NCBI GenBank assembly: GCA_000349905.1
Contig: KB722736.1
Coordinates: 1,792,723 to 1,856,722, forward strand
Length of the DNA: 64,000 bases
Direction: 5' to 3'
Source of the DNA: Volvariella volvacea V23
Taxonomy: Eukaryota; Basidiomycota; Agaricomycetes; Agaricales; Pluteaceae
The first letter of the stretch is position 1; each line of letters opens with the position of its first letter. Below the pieces are notes generated by a model. That model ran no database searches and was not told the origin of the DNA. It saw only the letters and a list, made by a program, of their open reading frames with translations. A program made the translations under genes and the position numbers. Of the stretch, positions 10,547 to 20,336 are shown one piece after another.

Positions 10547-10911
10547 ATGAGCGGGGAGTAATCCACTCCTACCGAATATATTCCAACCCTCCTACTGATT
10601 CCTTCGGTCTGGTGATTGATGCATGTATGTCGCACTTGGGTGAGATGGAGCAGAAAAAGCGTCTATCGTATCGCCGTCTGGGAAAATACTCGACCCTCTT
10701 TCGATTGTCCCCTGATAAACACAGTTGAGGTGCTACGTCGAACGGCAAACGAACCCCGCGAGAGGGCCACAAGCGATATTGTGGGGGATTTTCGCAACAA
10801 CTCTGCGACTAAACTCCGAGTCGTGTTTCCCTTTGGCGCTAGGGAAGAGGCCGATATTTCAAAATGGCCTGGGTTAATTGAATCCAGAAGTAAACTCCTG
10901 AGTTGAAAAAG
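10547..10911. other. Intergenic between secreted proteins 2 and 3
   Basis: No supported gene; promoter region of the third family member. Confidence 0.45.
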
Positions 10912-10918
10912 TATAAAT
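10912..10918 (+). promoter_or_regulatory. TATA box of secreted protein 3
   Basis: TATAAAT lies about 40 bases before the ATG at 10958; the best of the three TATA matches. Confidence 0.55.
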
Positions 10919-10957
10919 TCAGAGCGGTGATTAGTGTGTCTCCAGATCTCTGAGGAC

Positions 10958-11468
10958 ATGAAGCCGTCTTACCTCGCGATCCTCACTGCCTGCGTTGCAT
11001 CCGCCTCGGCTGTCAAATTCACGCTGTATCAAAACAGCGAATCATGCAACCCAAGTGCACCAGGTGTCAACGTCACGACGGTCACTGACACTTACTCGGC
11101 GTTTTGCCAAAAGGTGCCAAATGGCAACACCTTCAGCTTCAGTCTCGATGAAGTCGAGAGTCCATTCCTCTTCTGCTTCCGTGAGTTTACCGCTGGAGAT
11201 CTTGACGTGCTCAGCTTATCAATGATACAATCAGTGAAAGGGTTCCCCGGGACGAGGTATGCGGAAGCGCACCGTTGGTAATCTTGCATCTAATTTCACA
11301 TGCTCCGTAGCAAGGAGTGCTTATTCTCCGAAGAGCTGGGAGGCGTCAATCAAGTCGGCGCATGTTTCAGCAGCAAAGTGCCTATTTGTACGTCCTCTCG
11401 TAACACGACATTCCACACAATTAACCCGGCCACCAGCCAAGATTTCGCTGGGATGCGCTATCCCATAA
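10958..11468 (+). CDS. Small secreted six-cysteine protein 3 (family of three)
   Basis: Four exons (10958-11180, 11235-11256, 11311-11387, 11437-11468) encode 117 residues. The signal peptide is MKPSYLAILTACVASASA. The mature chain has the family start TLYQNSESCNPSAPG, the central FSFSLDEV and a C-terminal ISLGCAIP, with six cysteines in the same order as protein 1. Exon 1 again measures 223 nt and exon 2 is 22 nt, although exon 2 sequence is not conserved. I chose the ATG at 10958 because it opens the signal peptide and lies 40 bases after a TATA box. Function unknown; the tandem arrangement and divergence suggest rapid birth-and-death evolution of a secreted family. Confidence 0.84.
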
Positions 11469-11877
11469 AAGCCTAGCGCTCAATTAACAACGCCGTCGGG
11501 CTGGGCTGGGAGGATGGCGTAATTCTGCAGCACTGTACATTGTATTCTACTATAAACTTGGGTGCTTGCCTTGTCGGGGTTGCCTCAGTGATCGATTCTG
11601 GCACACGTGGCCGAGCACGTGACTGGATTCCAGAGTAGCGGGCATCGATCCGTCCGTGGCGCACCGCCAGCAAGTTAAGCTGAATCATTCTGTCCATGGT
11701 CCTGCTTTATTCTCTTCGACGCACAACTCCCGCATCTCGTATCTTTGATCCTCTCTAGTCTTTCGCCTCGCTATCGTTATTACGTCTTATACCTTGCGCT
11801 GGTACGTCTTGAGCCACGAATTCGAGGACAACGCCCTCGTTTGCTGAGGCGTATGCCCAGTCTGTTTCGTAGCTAAA
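11469..11877. other. Intergenic
   Basis: No gene seen; upstream region of the next DUF6699 gene. Confidence 0.45.
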
Positions 11878-12905
11878 ATGTCTATACCTGCCACCCCAAA
11901 CCACCGCAAGCGCAGGGTATCGATCCCTCTGGAGCTGCCTGAAGACCCGACGATCTACCAGCCCCGGGCATGTGAGTGTTTGCATGACCTTAAGCTCCGT
12001 GTGGCTCATGTGTGATCGCAGCAACGATACTACAAGATACAGTCTGGGCTTCGCCGTGGGTGGGGCAGCATACTCCTTTACCTCCCGCGCCTGCACCGCT
12101 CTACAACCCGGCCTTCGCCTACACACCCTGGGCCTCACCCTTCTCCACCCCATACGCCGGCTCTGTTGGGCTTCCCTCCTTCAATCAACCGTACACACCA
12201 TACATCACGCCAGTCCACACTCCCTATGCCTCCACCACGCCACTATGGGCCCCTTCACCACTGCAGTCCCCTGGCCCCCTTCCCGCCGCTGGATTACAAT
12301 CCGACGACCAATGGGAGCCCGGCGTCTATCCACTAGTTCCCCGAGGAACCCCGGTGCCCATCCACCTCGAAAAGCACCTCGTGTACAACGGCATCGACGC
12401 CAACTCTCCCCTGCTCCAATGGGACGTCCTCCACGCAGCCGAATCCGCCCGAATCTACAACGGGCGCCAAAAACTTGTGCCATGTGATCTCGCCGCCCCT
12501 GCCACCGACCCAGGTGTGTCGAAGATATGGATCGAGTCGGATCACCCCATGCTCAAGTACTGGATGCAGCGCTGGGGCCCGATCATGGTTGAAAAGCCCG
12601 AGGGGGCAGTCGTGTCTGTGTGCGACGTGCTGGACGGGATATGGCAGTATCTCCAGCAGCCGCTTACGAGGAAGGACTATGAGATCAACAATCTCACGCC
12701 CGCCAACGTAACGCGATTGTCGCTCGCCGCGCATCAGAGGGCCCAACAGTCCGCTGGGCTGCCTGACGTCAATCTGCAGGCTGGTTTCCTGCGTGTTGAT
12801 GTGCTCGGAACCGATCGACGGTTCCAAGGCCTGCGGGTCGTCGTGGAGGATAATAATGTTTGGAAGTTGTATATGGGACTATTGCCTGGCCCACTGCCAG
12901 GGTGA
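11878..12905 (+). CDS. DUF6699-domain protein B
   Basis: Exons 11878-11971 and 12022-12905 (intron GTGAGT..CGCAG) encode 325 residues. The first exon gives a basic N-terminus (MSIPATPNHRKRRVSIPLEL); residues about 40-140 are rich in Pro, Thr and Tyr and look disordered. The C-terminal domain follows the DUF6699 pattern: LLQWDVLHAAESARIYNG, KIWIESDHPML..WGPIMVE, VVSVCDVLDGIWQYLQQPLT, then a helix with Ala and Arg, and FLRVDVLGTDRRFQGLRVV near the end. Function of the family is unknown. GC is higher than in the flanks, as expected for coding DNA. Confidence 0.85.
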
Positions 12906-14189
12906 ATTTGCGTTCGCGTTCTGGTTTTGGTGTTTCTTCGGATCATGGTGTTTTGTGGCGGGGGCGTTTGCTTGATGTACTTCTAGCGTGCTCTTCTAGA
13001 ACGTTGCTGTGCTCTCCTATGTGCTCTGTTCCTGATATACATACCCACTTGTACTGTCATCTTGTTTAGTAGTCAATCAATTGCATCACCATTGTAATCA
13101 CCCTATCATGTCAGCATGATTAGCACGAACAGCTCGCGCAACATTAGCACTCGGCGGGTGAGCGGTCCCGAACTAAGTGTGGGCGCACGAGGTTGTATTA
13201 TAATAAGCTCCAAACAAAGGGCAAGAAGATCGTTTGCAACTGCGGAACCGTCTTCGCGCCTCCGCGATCCATCGTCCGTTTGGCCCAAGGGGCACTCAGG
13301 CTCTTACGCGAACCCGGGGGTGAACCCAAACCAAAGCCTTGGTTTTGGGGTCGTCCCTTCCATTCTCAGCCTATGAACCACCCCAACGACAACTCGCAGC
13401 GCATCACGATTGTGGGCGTTTAATCAGAAAAAACGCGTTGCTGCGTTGCTGCGTTGTGTGCGATATGAATAGGACATACAACTAAAACTATAACTCAAAC
13501 GGGACCGGGGACGATCTTCCAAGGCCAACAACACGCCCGTGACGACGCCTCTCCGAGCTGCAGAGAGCCTTCAGGGTCATCTCCACACAATCAATCTGCT
13601 AGCCGTCCAGCTGCCAGCCTGAGCTCCACACACACACACCGTGACCGAAAAACGAACCACCGCACCACACCATACACTTACGCGCGCCAACGGACGGACG
13701 GACATCATGCCGGTTTCGTGTCAGCCCACACTGACATGGCAAGGCAAGGCAAGGCGTAAACGGTACCTCCGCCGATCTTGGGGGGACCCGCGTTCAAGTT
13801 GATTCCTCAGGCTGCCCATTGGACGCGCGGAGGTTGATAAGTAATGCAAAAACAAAAAACAAAACAAAAATCAAACCTTCCTACCCGGGCAAGTTTGCAA
13901 TCGAAGACGCGAGCCCCCGGCCTGGGTGGACTGAATTGGGTTGAATTGAATGGGATCGAAGTGTATGGGTTGGAGGGTGCTTTTTTGAGCCCTTCTGGCA
14001 CCGAGCTTTTTGAGCCCTGTGCCGACGGTTAGAAGTTGGAGCCTGAAAGGTATACACTCGCTCAGATTGCACCACCACCATGCAAGAGTTTCAGAAACTG
14101 CAAGTCGCCATTGCCAATGCTATTGAGTCGCGGCATGCATACGTGTACATGAGTGGGTGATGGGCATGTCGGGCTTCATCGTAGCTATT
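12906..14189. other. Intergenic with short simple repeats
   Basis: No gene seen. It holds small low-complexity tracts: CTGCGTTG repeats near 13434-13456, a CA run near 13627, GGCAA repeats near 13739-13756 and an A/C-rich run near 13844-13870. Confidence 0.5.
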
Positions 14190-14810
14190 CTATTGCAAGA
14201 AGAAGCCCTGTAAGAAGCATTGAAGAGCAAAAAGCCACCAGTCGTGTCCGCCACACAGACACGATAGTCGGACTTCAAGGTTGTGGCTGGACCTCTTATA
14301 TACAGTGATTCCCAATTGGGGGCTCATCTTCCCAGCTTTTTCCTGCATACAAAAAGATACCCCTGAAAAAAACATGGTGGGTCGAGAATGGGCCCTCGTA
14401 TTCATGTGGCTAAACCCAATGCGGATAAAATATTCAGACACGTTTATCGAGGGTGAGGCGGGAAAGGAGACTGAACTTACACGACCGTTTACTGTGTCCT
14501 CGATCGTGGGCGTACTATATACAGTTCTCGCGATCTCCATCTCCGTCTTTGTGTGCAACACTCCACACGACTCCTTGCATCTCAATACTGTATTGTAGCC
14601 GAGGGGGCAAAACCCTAAACTTTCATTCTCGCCGCGTTCAGAATCGTAATCGTAATACGGCAGGCCGTCAACGGAATCCCGTTGTATCCGAGGGAAAATC
14701 CTGGCGTGAATCCTTCCGATGTGACAGCAATCATTGAGATTGTCTGGTTGGCGTTGGACTATGTACAAGACTGAGAAATAGTACATAAGATGGTATGGAA
14801 AGTACGTCAA
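14190..14810 (-). CDS. Doubtful single-exon frame, 206 codons
   Basis: An intron-free frame of 206 codons on the minus strand. It has no recognisable domain, signal peptide or paralogue here, and lacks the introns of its neighbours. It could be a short orphan gene or chance. I list it because of its length only. Confidence 0.2.
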   Translation of the reverse strand: MTYFPYHLMYYFSVLYIVQRQPDNLNDCCHIGRIHARIFPRIQRDSVDGLPYYDYDSERGENESLGFCPLGYNTVLRCKESCGVLHTKTEMEIARTVYSTPTIEDTVNGRVSSVSFPASPSINVSEYFIRIGFSHMNTRAHSRPTMFFSGVSFCMQEKAGKMSPQLGITVYKRSSHNLEVRLSCLCGGHDWWLFALQCFLQGFFLQ

Positions 14811-14958
14811 AAGCCATGAGCCCGCGAGCTTCTAAAATATGTCCTTATCTAGTAATCTACGTCGTATTCACTTGTGCTACAGTACAGCAAACCCGTCAAT
14901 CATGTTGATCAGGCCAAAAAACAGTGTCCGTGTAACCCCCGAGGAGTTCGGGGGGCAC

Positions 14959-16326
14959 TCATGCTCTCACAACTTCCTTCCCTTTTAGTGAGCCTTGGTT
15001 TTCCGTGGACAACGGAGTTGATGAACGAGAGCTCGGGATTGCACCACCTATGATGCTGGGAGAGACAATAGTGTTCGGATGCGAGTGGTGGACGAGGCCG
15101 AGAAGGTTGGATATCGGACCGAGTTTCAGCCTTTGCGCAAATTTTGCGAATCCATGTGGCGTCGGCGTCGGCGTTGGGGGACTGGGAGGGTGTTGTGTGT
15201 CGAATGGGGAGTTGGGCATTCTTTGACATGCGCATTGGGGGTGGTACACCGGTGTATCCGGTTCAAGATTCATGTCATCGTATCCTGATGTGCTCGTTGG
15301 GGAATGGGAAGCCAACAGCCCTGCGATGTCGTGAGGGGTTGAGAGAGTAGAGACAGTCGACATGATGTCCTCTAATGACGTAGCCGAGAGCAAGCAGTCC
15401 AGCTCTGACAGTTGTCCGGAACTGGAGGACAATCTGTAGTCTTGTTCAGACCGACTTTCTTGTGGTGACGTTAGTACCACAGATGGGCAGTTTATGCCAA
15501 TTGACTTAAGGGACCTGGTATCCACGGTCACTGAGGCACATGCTGGCTCTGGAGCGGGGTCAGCGTCGTCTGCACTTACACCCTTTTCGTACTATTAGCG
15601 AAATATAAGGTAGGCTCGTGAAAGAATAAATGCGCCTCACCTTTGTACTTTGCCGTACCTTGTTAAAGGGTGACGAGGACTTTGTTGAGCCCTTTGAATG
15701 CCTAACGAAAGAAGGCTCCGTTCTCGGCGAGCCCTTTATACTTGTAGAGGCACCACTTGGTGTGTCGGGCTCGATGGTAATACTGGCTCTGCTGGTGCCC
15801 GGAGAAGTGTCTACTACCCTATATGATTGACGCCCTGGGTTTCCTGGCGTATGGGCTGCGTCTTTCAGCGCCTGCGTAGCTACTGCCTCGTGCGACTTTT
15901 GTTTGTAACCCTTACCATGTCCACTATGTGAGGACTGAACTCCATTTGTGGTGGAGGGAGCATATGAGCGCGATTCTCCAAATGACTTGATGCCACATGC
16001 TGGACAGCCCTGAACTGTTATATTAGAGAATTCAGCTTCGATTGCATCATAGCATGAGTGTGTGGGCCTTACCATCCTCTTTGGAGCGGGTGTATCCTGG
16101 CCACCACTTTGAAATAGTTTTTCCAGAGTAGAATTGCGTTAAAGCATAGCGCTCTATTGAAATAGATTCTTCAATGAATCGAGTGCCGCTTGTGTTGGCT
16201 TTAGTACATGCTAGACAAATTCCGACGTGTTAAGAAGTAGGTTTTAAGCCAGGTTATATGAGACTTACATTGATCGTCCCGAAGACTCGATAGCCCTGAG
16301 CTGCGGTTACCCTGGTGGTCGGTCAT
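14959..16326 (-). CDS. Ser-rich hypothetical protein with a CPACG motif (possible degenerate GATA-type zinc finger)
   Basis: Four minus-strand exons (16326-16269, 16210-16073, 16014-15641, 15591-14959) join in frame to give 400 residues. Residues about 20-80 contain a Cys (SCTKANTSGTRF), then ISKWWPGYTRSKEDVQGCPACGIKSF. The spacing W...CxxCG recalls the second half of a GATA-type zinc finger, with the first Cys pair reduced to one. The rest is disordered and rich in Ser, Thr and Pro (for example PPSPPTPTPTPHGF near the C-terminus), as in many fungal transcription factors. A regulator role is inference; I am sure of the exon chain, not of the fold. Confidence 0.72.
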
Positions 16327-16703
16327 ACTGTTAAAGTTCAAGGTGGAAGGAAGAGACGTACTCACTTCGCCACCTGGTGCTATAAATTGTGAGCTGCGGC
16401 CCTTAATAAGTCATTGTCTTCGAGCTATTTGGGGTGGCTGTCCTAATGCTGTACGTACATTACAAGGCTGTTACGAAAAGTGCTCATTGTACTTGGGATG
16501 ACGGTTTCCGCGTTTCAAGAGGCACAGACGCTTTGACAGACGCCTGAGGGGAGAGGACAACAGTGCTTTGTTCGCCTGACATGGTCTGGCACTGTTAGGG
16601 TGGTCCGACAGGGACCACGTCACGAGGTCCATGGACTCTATTCAAAACGATATTCAAATTCCAGGACATATATAGGGCACCGTCAGGATGTACTTACACT
16701 TTC
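16327..16703. other. Divergent promoter region
   Basis: Lies between a minus-strand gene and the plus-strand arsenic gene. No further element identified with confidence. Confidence 0.45.
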
Positions 16704-18351
16704 ATGCAGAACCAACCTGACATGCTTAGCGATACCAAACTTGTAGAAGCGGTCAGCGACGAGTACACTACAAGAGCGAAGACCGGTGTACCCCTGACTT
16801 GTAAATATCAGCTTGCTCGAATCCGCGGTGTCTGACATTGTCTAGATGCTCGCAACGTCGCTGAGGCTTTTGGATACACTCAAGAGCAACTGGAATCCAT
16901 CCCACCTGAGTCTAACATGGGACTCGGCTGCGGAAATCCTACCGAAAAAGCCAACATCAAGCCGGTATGCACTTGTATTTGCCTCCATGATTGCGATCAT
17001 CCAAATCCAACGCACATTAGGGAGAAGTCGTGCTCGATTTAGGGTCCGGAGGAGGGCTTGATGTATTCTTGGCTGCTGAAAAAGCTGGTCCCAGTGGTGT
17101 AGTGATCGGGCTTGACGTCTCAGAGGTGAGAGTCGCTGTGCCGTTAGAAACCGGTTCGTAACGTCCATACAGGAAATGATTGCCCTAGCTCGTCGAAATG
17201 CTACTAAGCACAACCTCCGACCTCCACAAGTTTCGTTCGTTCGCGCATCATTAACGGAGGATCTCCCAATCGCTTCCTCCTCTGTGGACTGTGTACTGTC
17301 CAACTGCGTTATCAATCTACTCCCTCCTTCGGGAAAGGCGCATATCATAAAGGAGATTTATCGTGTTCTCAAACCAGGAGGGCGAGTCATACTGGATGAT
17401 GTCAGTAGACTTATGTGAAGCTCCATCGCTGTCTAACGCGTCTATCTTACAGATTGTTGCAAAGCAACCACTACCAGAAGACATCAAGAATGATTTAACC
17501 AGTCACATCAACTGCATTTCTGGTGCTATTCGAGTTGAAGAATATAAGGGCCTCCTCAATGATGCAGGTTTAGTTGGTATGTTTCCTCTTCAGTACCCGC
17601 TTAGTTATCTAAACGATAAGCAGATGCACTACTGGTTGATACTCACAAGGACCTCAACGTATACTACCAAGTATCAGAGGGTGCATCTGCACCCACATCG
17701 TGCTGCTGTGGACCTCAAAAATCCAATTTCGTGAAGCCCCCTCAACCGGATTTCGATGCGAATGCATGGGTCGCCGCATACGATATCTTCGCTATCAAAT
17801 CCGCCGAGGACAAGGCTGAGATTAACCCTGTTCCGTTACTCCGTTGGTGGGATGCTTATCCAACTGTCAAATCGAGCGTTGGGTTTGTGACTTCGGATGA
17901 GCTTGCATCTTTGATGCGCGATAGTTCCAAGACCAGACAATACGCCGTTATAGATGTCCGTCGTAATGACCACGGTGTTAGTATTTTGGGGTGTCCATGG
18001 TTCATCTCCGGACTAATTAACATTGTTCAGGGTGGCCACGTTCGCGGCAGCCATCAATGGGCAGCCCAAACATTCTATGACAACCTACCCGAATTCTATC
18101 AGAGATTCAAGAATACAGAACAAGTCATTTTTTATTGTGGAAGCTCCAATGGAAGAGGACCACGATGTGCAGGGTGGTGGGTTTGCCGATACATTTCATT
18201 TAAACATCGCCGACACCCAAAGTTGACCAGGTATCAAGACTTTTTGAATGAGAAGGGCGTGGACACGTCGAAAGCTCTGGTTTTACAAGGCGGAATAAAG
18301 GCTTGGTTGATACAGTACGCGAACGACGACATTTTGACTGATAGAGACTAA
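16704..18351 (+). CDS. Arsenite methyltransferase fused to a Cdc25/Acr2-like rhodanese domain
   Basis: Eight exons (16704-16800, 16846-16964, 17021-17125, 17173-17400, 17453-17576, 17624-17976, 18031-18176, 18231-18351) encode 430 residues. The first two thirds match ArsM/AS3MT, which methylates As(III) using SAM: SAM motif [15 protein letters not shown], and the three arsenic-binding cysteines in NMGLGCGNP (Cys61), LSNCVINLL (about 152) and HINCISGAI (about 204). A CCCGP motif follows, as is usual at the end of AS3MT. The last 150 residues are a rhodanese-type domain with active loop [14 protein letters not shown], an intact CX5R as in Cdc25 and Acr2 arsenate reductases, then AGWYQDFL. One chain could thus reduce As(V) and methylate As(III); that is inference. 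An in-frame ATG at 16722 is an alternative start. A decayed copy follows at 18958. Confidence 0.92.
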
Positions 18352-18957
18352 TGGGATATGTAAAATCTTTCGAGCGACCTACATTTATGCCAACGCGTTG
18401 CGCCCAATAATTGGCGCCGGCTTGAACTCCGCGCCGCGTGTCCGATGATCGCACAGCCACAGTCACACGACGCCGCACTGAATCATTGATGATGCTATGC
18501 CCCTCTAAGTGTTCACAAAAACGGGGTCCGAGGATTCTGGACATCAAACTTGATTACTATGCCAGGAGCGCAAGGGCTGGTTTGCTCCAGAACTGCAACC
18601 ACATCAAGGTCTAAGGAAGTCCAATATAATAACAATTTGATAGATTCATGCAACAATGTAGCTTGGGGGACGTTTGGATATTCTGCGAAGCAGCTTGATT
18701 CCTCCCCGGCGAAACGTTTCGGGGGTTGCAAAGTTACAAAGAGGTCAGCAGACATGAAATTAATATGTCCCCACGCTTGTGGATTGGTTAACGTGCTGTG
18801 ATATTTTCAAGGGCAGGCCATTCTCGATTTGGGCTCTCGCGGGGTGTCGATGCACTGCCGCTGCAAATAAAACTGGCCCAATAGACACAGTCATCACGTT
18901 GACTCATCTAAAGTAAGCCATAACTGTATATACTCACGGCAATCACTGTTGATGAAC
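18352..18957. other. Intergenic between the arsenic gene and its decayed copy
   Basis: No gene seen. Confidence 0.45.
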
Positions 18958-20051
18958 CCCTAGGAGTTGGTTACCCTCACTCGCAACGCTACAAAATCTA
19001 CGACCACCCCATGTCCCCTCCGTATGCTCATATCCGACGCAAAAGCTTCCAATCGCCTCGTCTACTGACTGTGTCCAGCACAACGATTTTGTGAGCCCCC
19101 TCCCTCGGGGGTGCACAGCTTGTCAGATTGGTCTCCTCTGTGCTCAAACCTGGAGGCCGAATAGGACTGCGTGAGGTTTTTAGTGCAGTCTGCTCAGCGC
19201 ATGTCCTCTAACCGAACTGCTCGAGTCATCGCCAAAAATCTATTGCTACTGGCAGAACGCTTCAACCATACCACTTTATCTTGCGGCATTCCTGTTGAAG
19301 AGTAGGAGAGGCTTCTGAATTATAAAGGGCTTACAAGTAGGGCGCTTTTTTGATATCCTTGCGTCAGCTTCTGTGACTCTATTACAGATGTGCGACTAGT
19401 GAGTGCTTGAGAGAAATTGTGTGTCTACCACCTCCCCAGAGACCCGCTAATCCGATGTTACTCCGGCGCAATGGCCTACATAAATCACCAGCACCCAGCA
19501 TATCGTGTTTTTACTACGAAGCCGATTGGTTTTGACCTAGACGCGGTAATTAACTCGACACTGCTCCTGCACTGGTGGGAGGTCTATCCATCCACCAAAT
19601 ACAGTATGTTGTGGAATGATCAATGAAGCCGCACCTCCGATACGTGATTCATCTAAATTGGAGGGGGGTTACGTTGTCGTCGATGTCCGCTATATTGGCC
19701 GTGATGCGTGTCCCTGATGCGTCCTGGGCCTCAAGGTATCGAAAGGCGAAGATGGCGTTGGGGGTAGTCACTATTATTCTGCTCTTACATTTTACAGAGT
19801 TTTCGAGAAGCTCAAACACGCAAAGCTGGTTATCTTCTATTGTGTAAATACCCTTCGTAGGACGGACCTGCGCGGCTAGGTGAGTGCCTCATCACGAAAT
19901 TAATATGACATACGTTCCTCATACCTGTGGGCATCAAGACCATCTAGGTAGTAGGGAAGATCACTCTTTTCAGGCATTCTTATTAGAAGGTGGTGTAAGG
20001 AACTGGTTGGCAAAATGCGCGGACGACGGCGACTTGACTGAAAGGGATTAA
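18958..20051 (+). pseudogene. Decayed copy of the arsM-rhodanese gene
   Basis: Pieces align in order to the gene at 16704. A stretch near 18972 matches the start of exon 4 (LTRNATKS). The following stretch resembles the [12 protein letters not shown] region but is out of frame. A WWEVYPSTKY block near 19575 corresponds to [10 protein letters not shown]. The end reads LLEGGVRNWLAKCADDGDLT, ERD then stop, against the parental [20 protein letters not shown]. The rhodanese loop reads FYCVNTLRRTDLRG and has lost the GSSNGRGPR pattern. Exons 1-3 are missing and several stops and frameshifts occur. It is a 5'-truncated tandem duplicate. Confidence 0.85.
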
Positions 20052-20336
20052 GGACGAAGATTTACGGCAGGCGCAATGGAGCGTGTCGTGAAGTTTACCA
20101 ATGCATAGTTCTGATCAGATGGGCATGAAAGGGCTGGGAATAACCTTATTCCTGATGTATGATGATTAATTTTACGCCCATGATGAGCGGGCGATAAGCG
20201 AAAGAGGTGCAGTGTTTTGTATGAATATCATTACAGCGCAACACACGCAGTGGATTTATTCTTGGCGTGCGTCGGCCTAGCCACACTGTCTTAGTTTCAG
20301 AATGTCACCGGACTCTCAACTTTTTCATCTCGTGTC
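20052..20336. other. GH5 upstream region
   Basis: Promoter and leader region of the GH5 gene; no clear TATA box noted. Confidence 0.4.

Noticed and set aside
13434..13760. Simple repeats as a CRISPR-like or regulatory array
   Set aside because: They are short, irregular low-complexity tracts in a eukaryotic intergenic region without spacer structure.
14190..14810. Confident gene call for the 206-codon minus-strand frame
   Set aside because: No domain, no introns and no homologous feature; kept only as a low-confidence entry.
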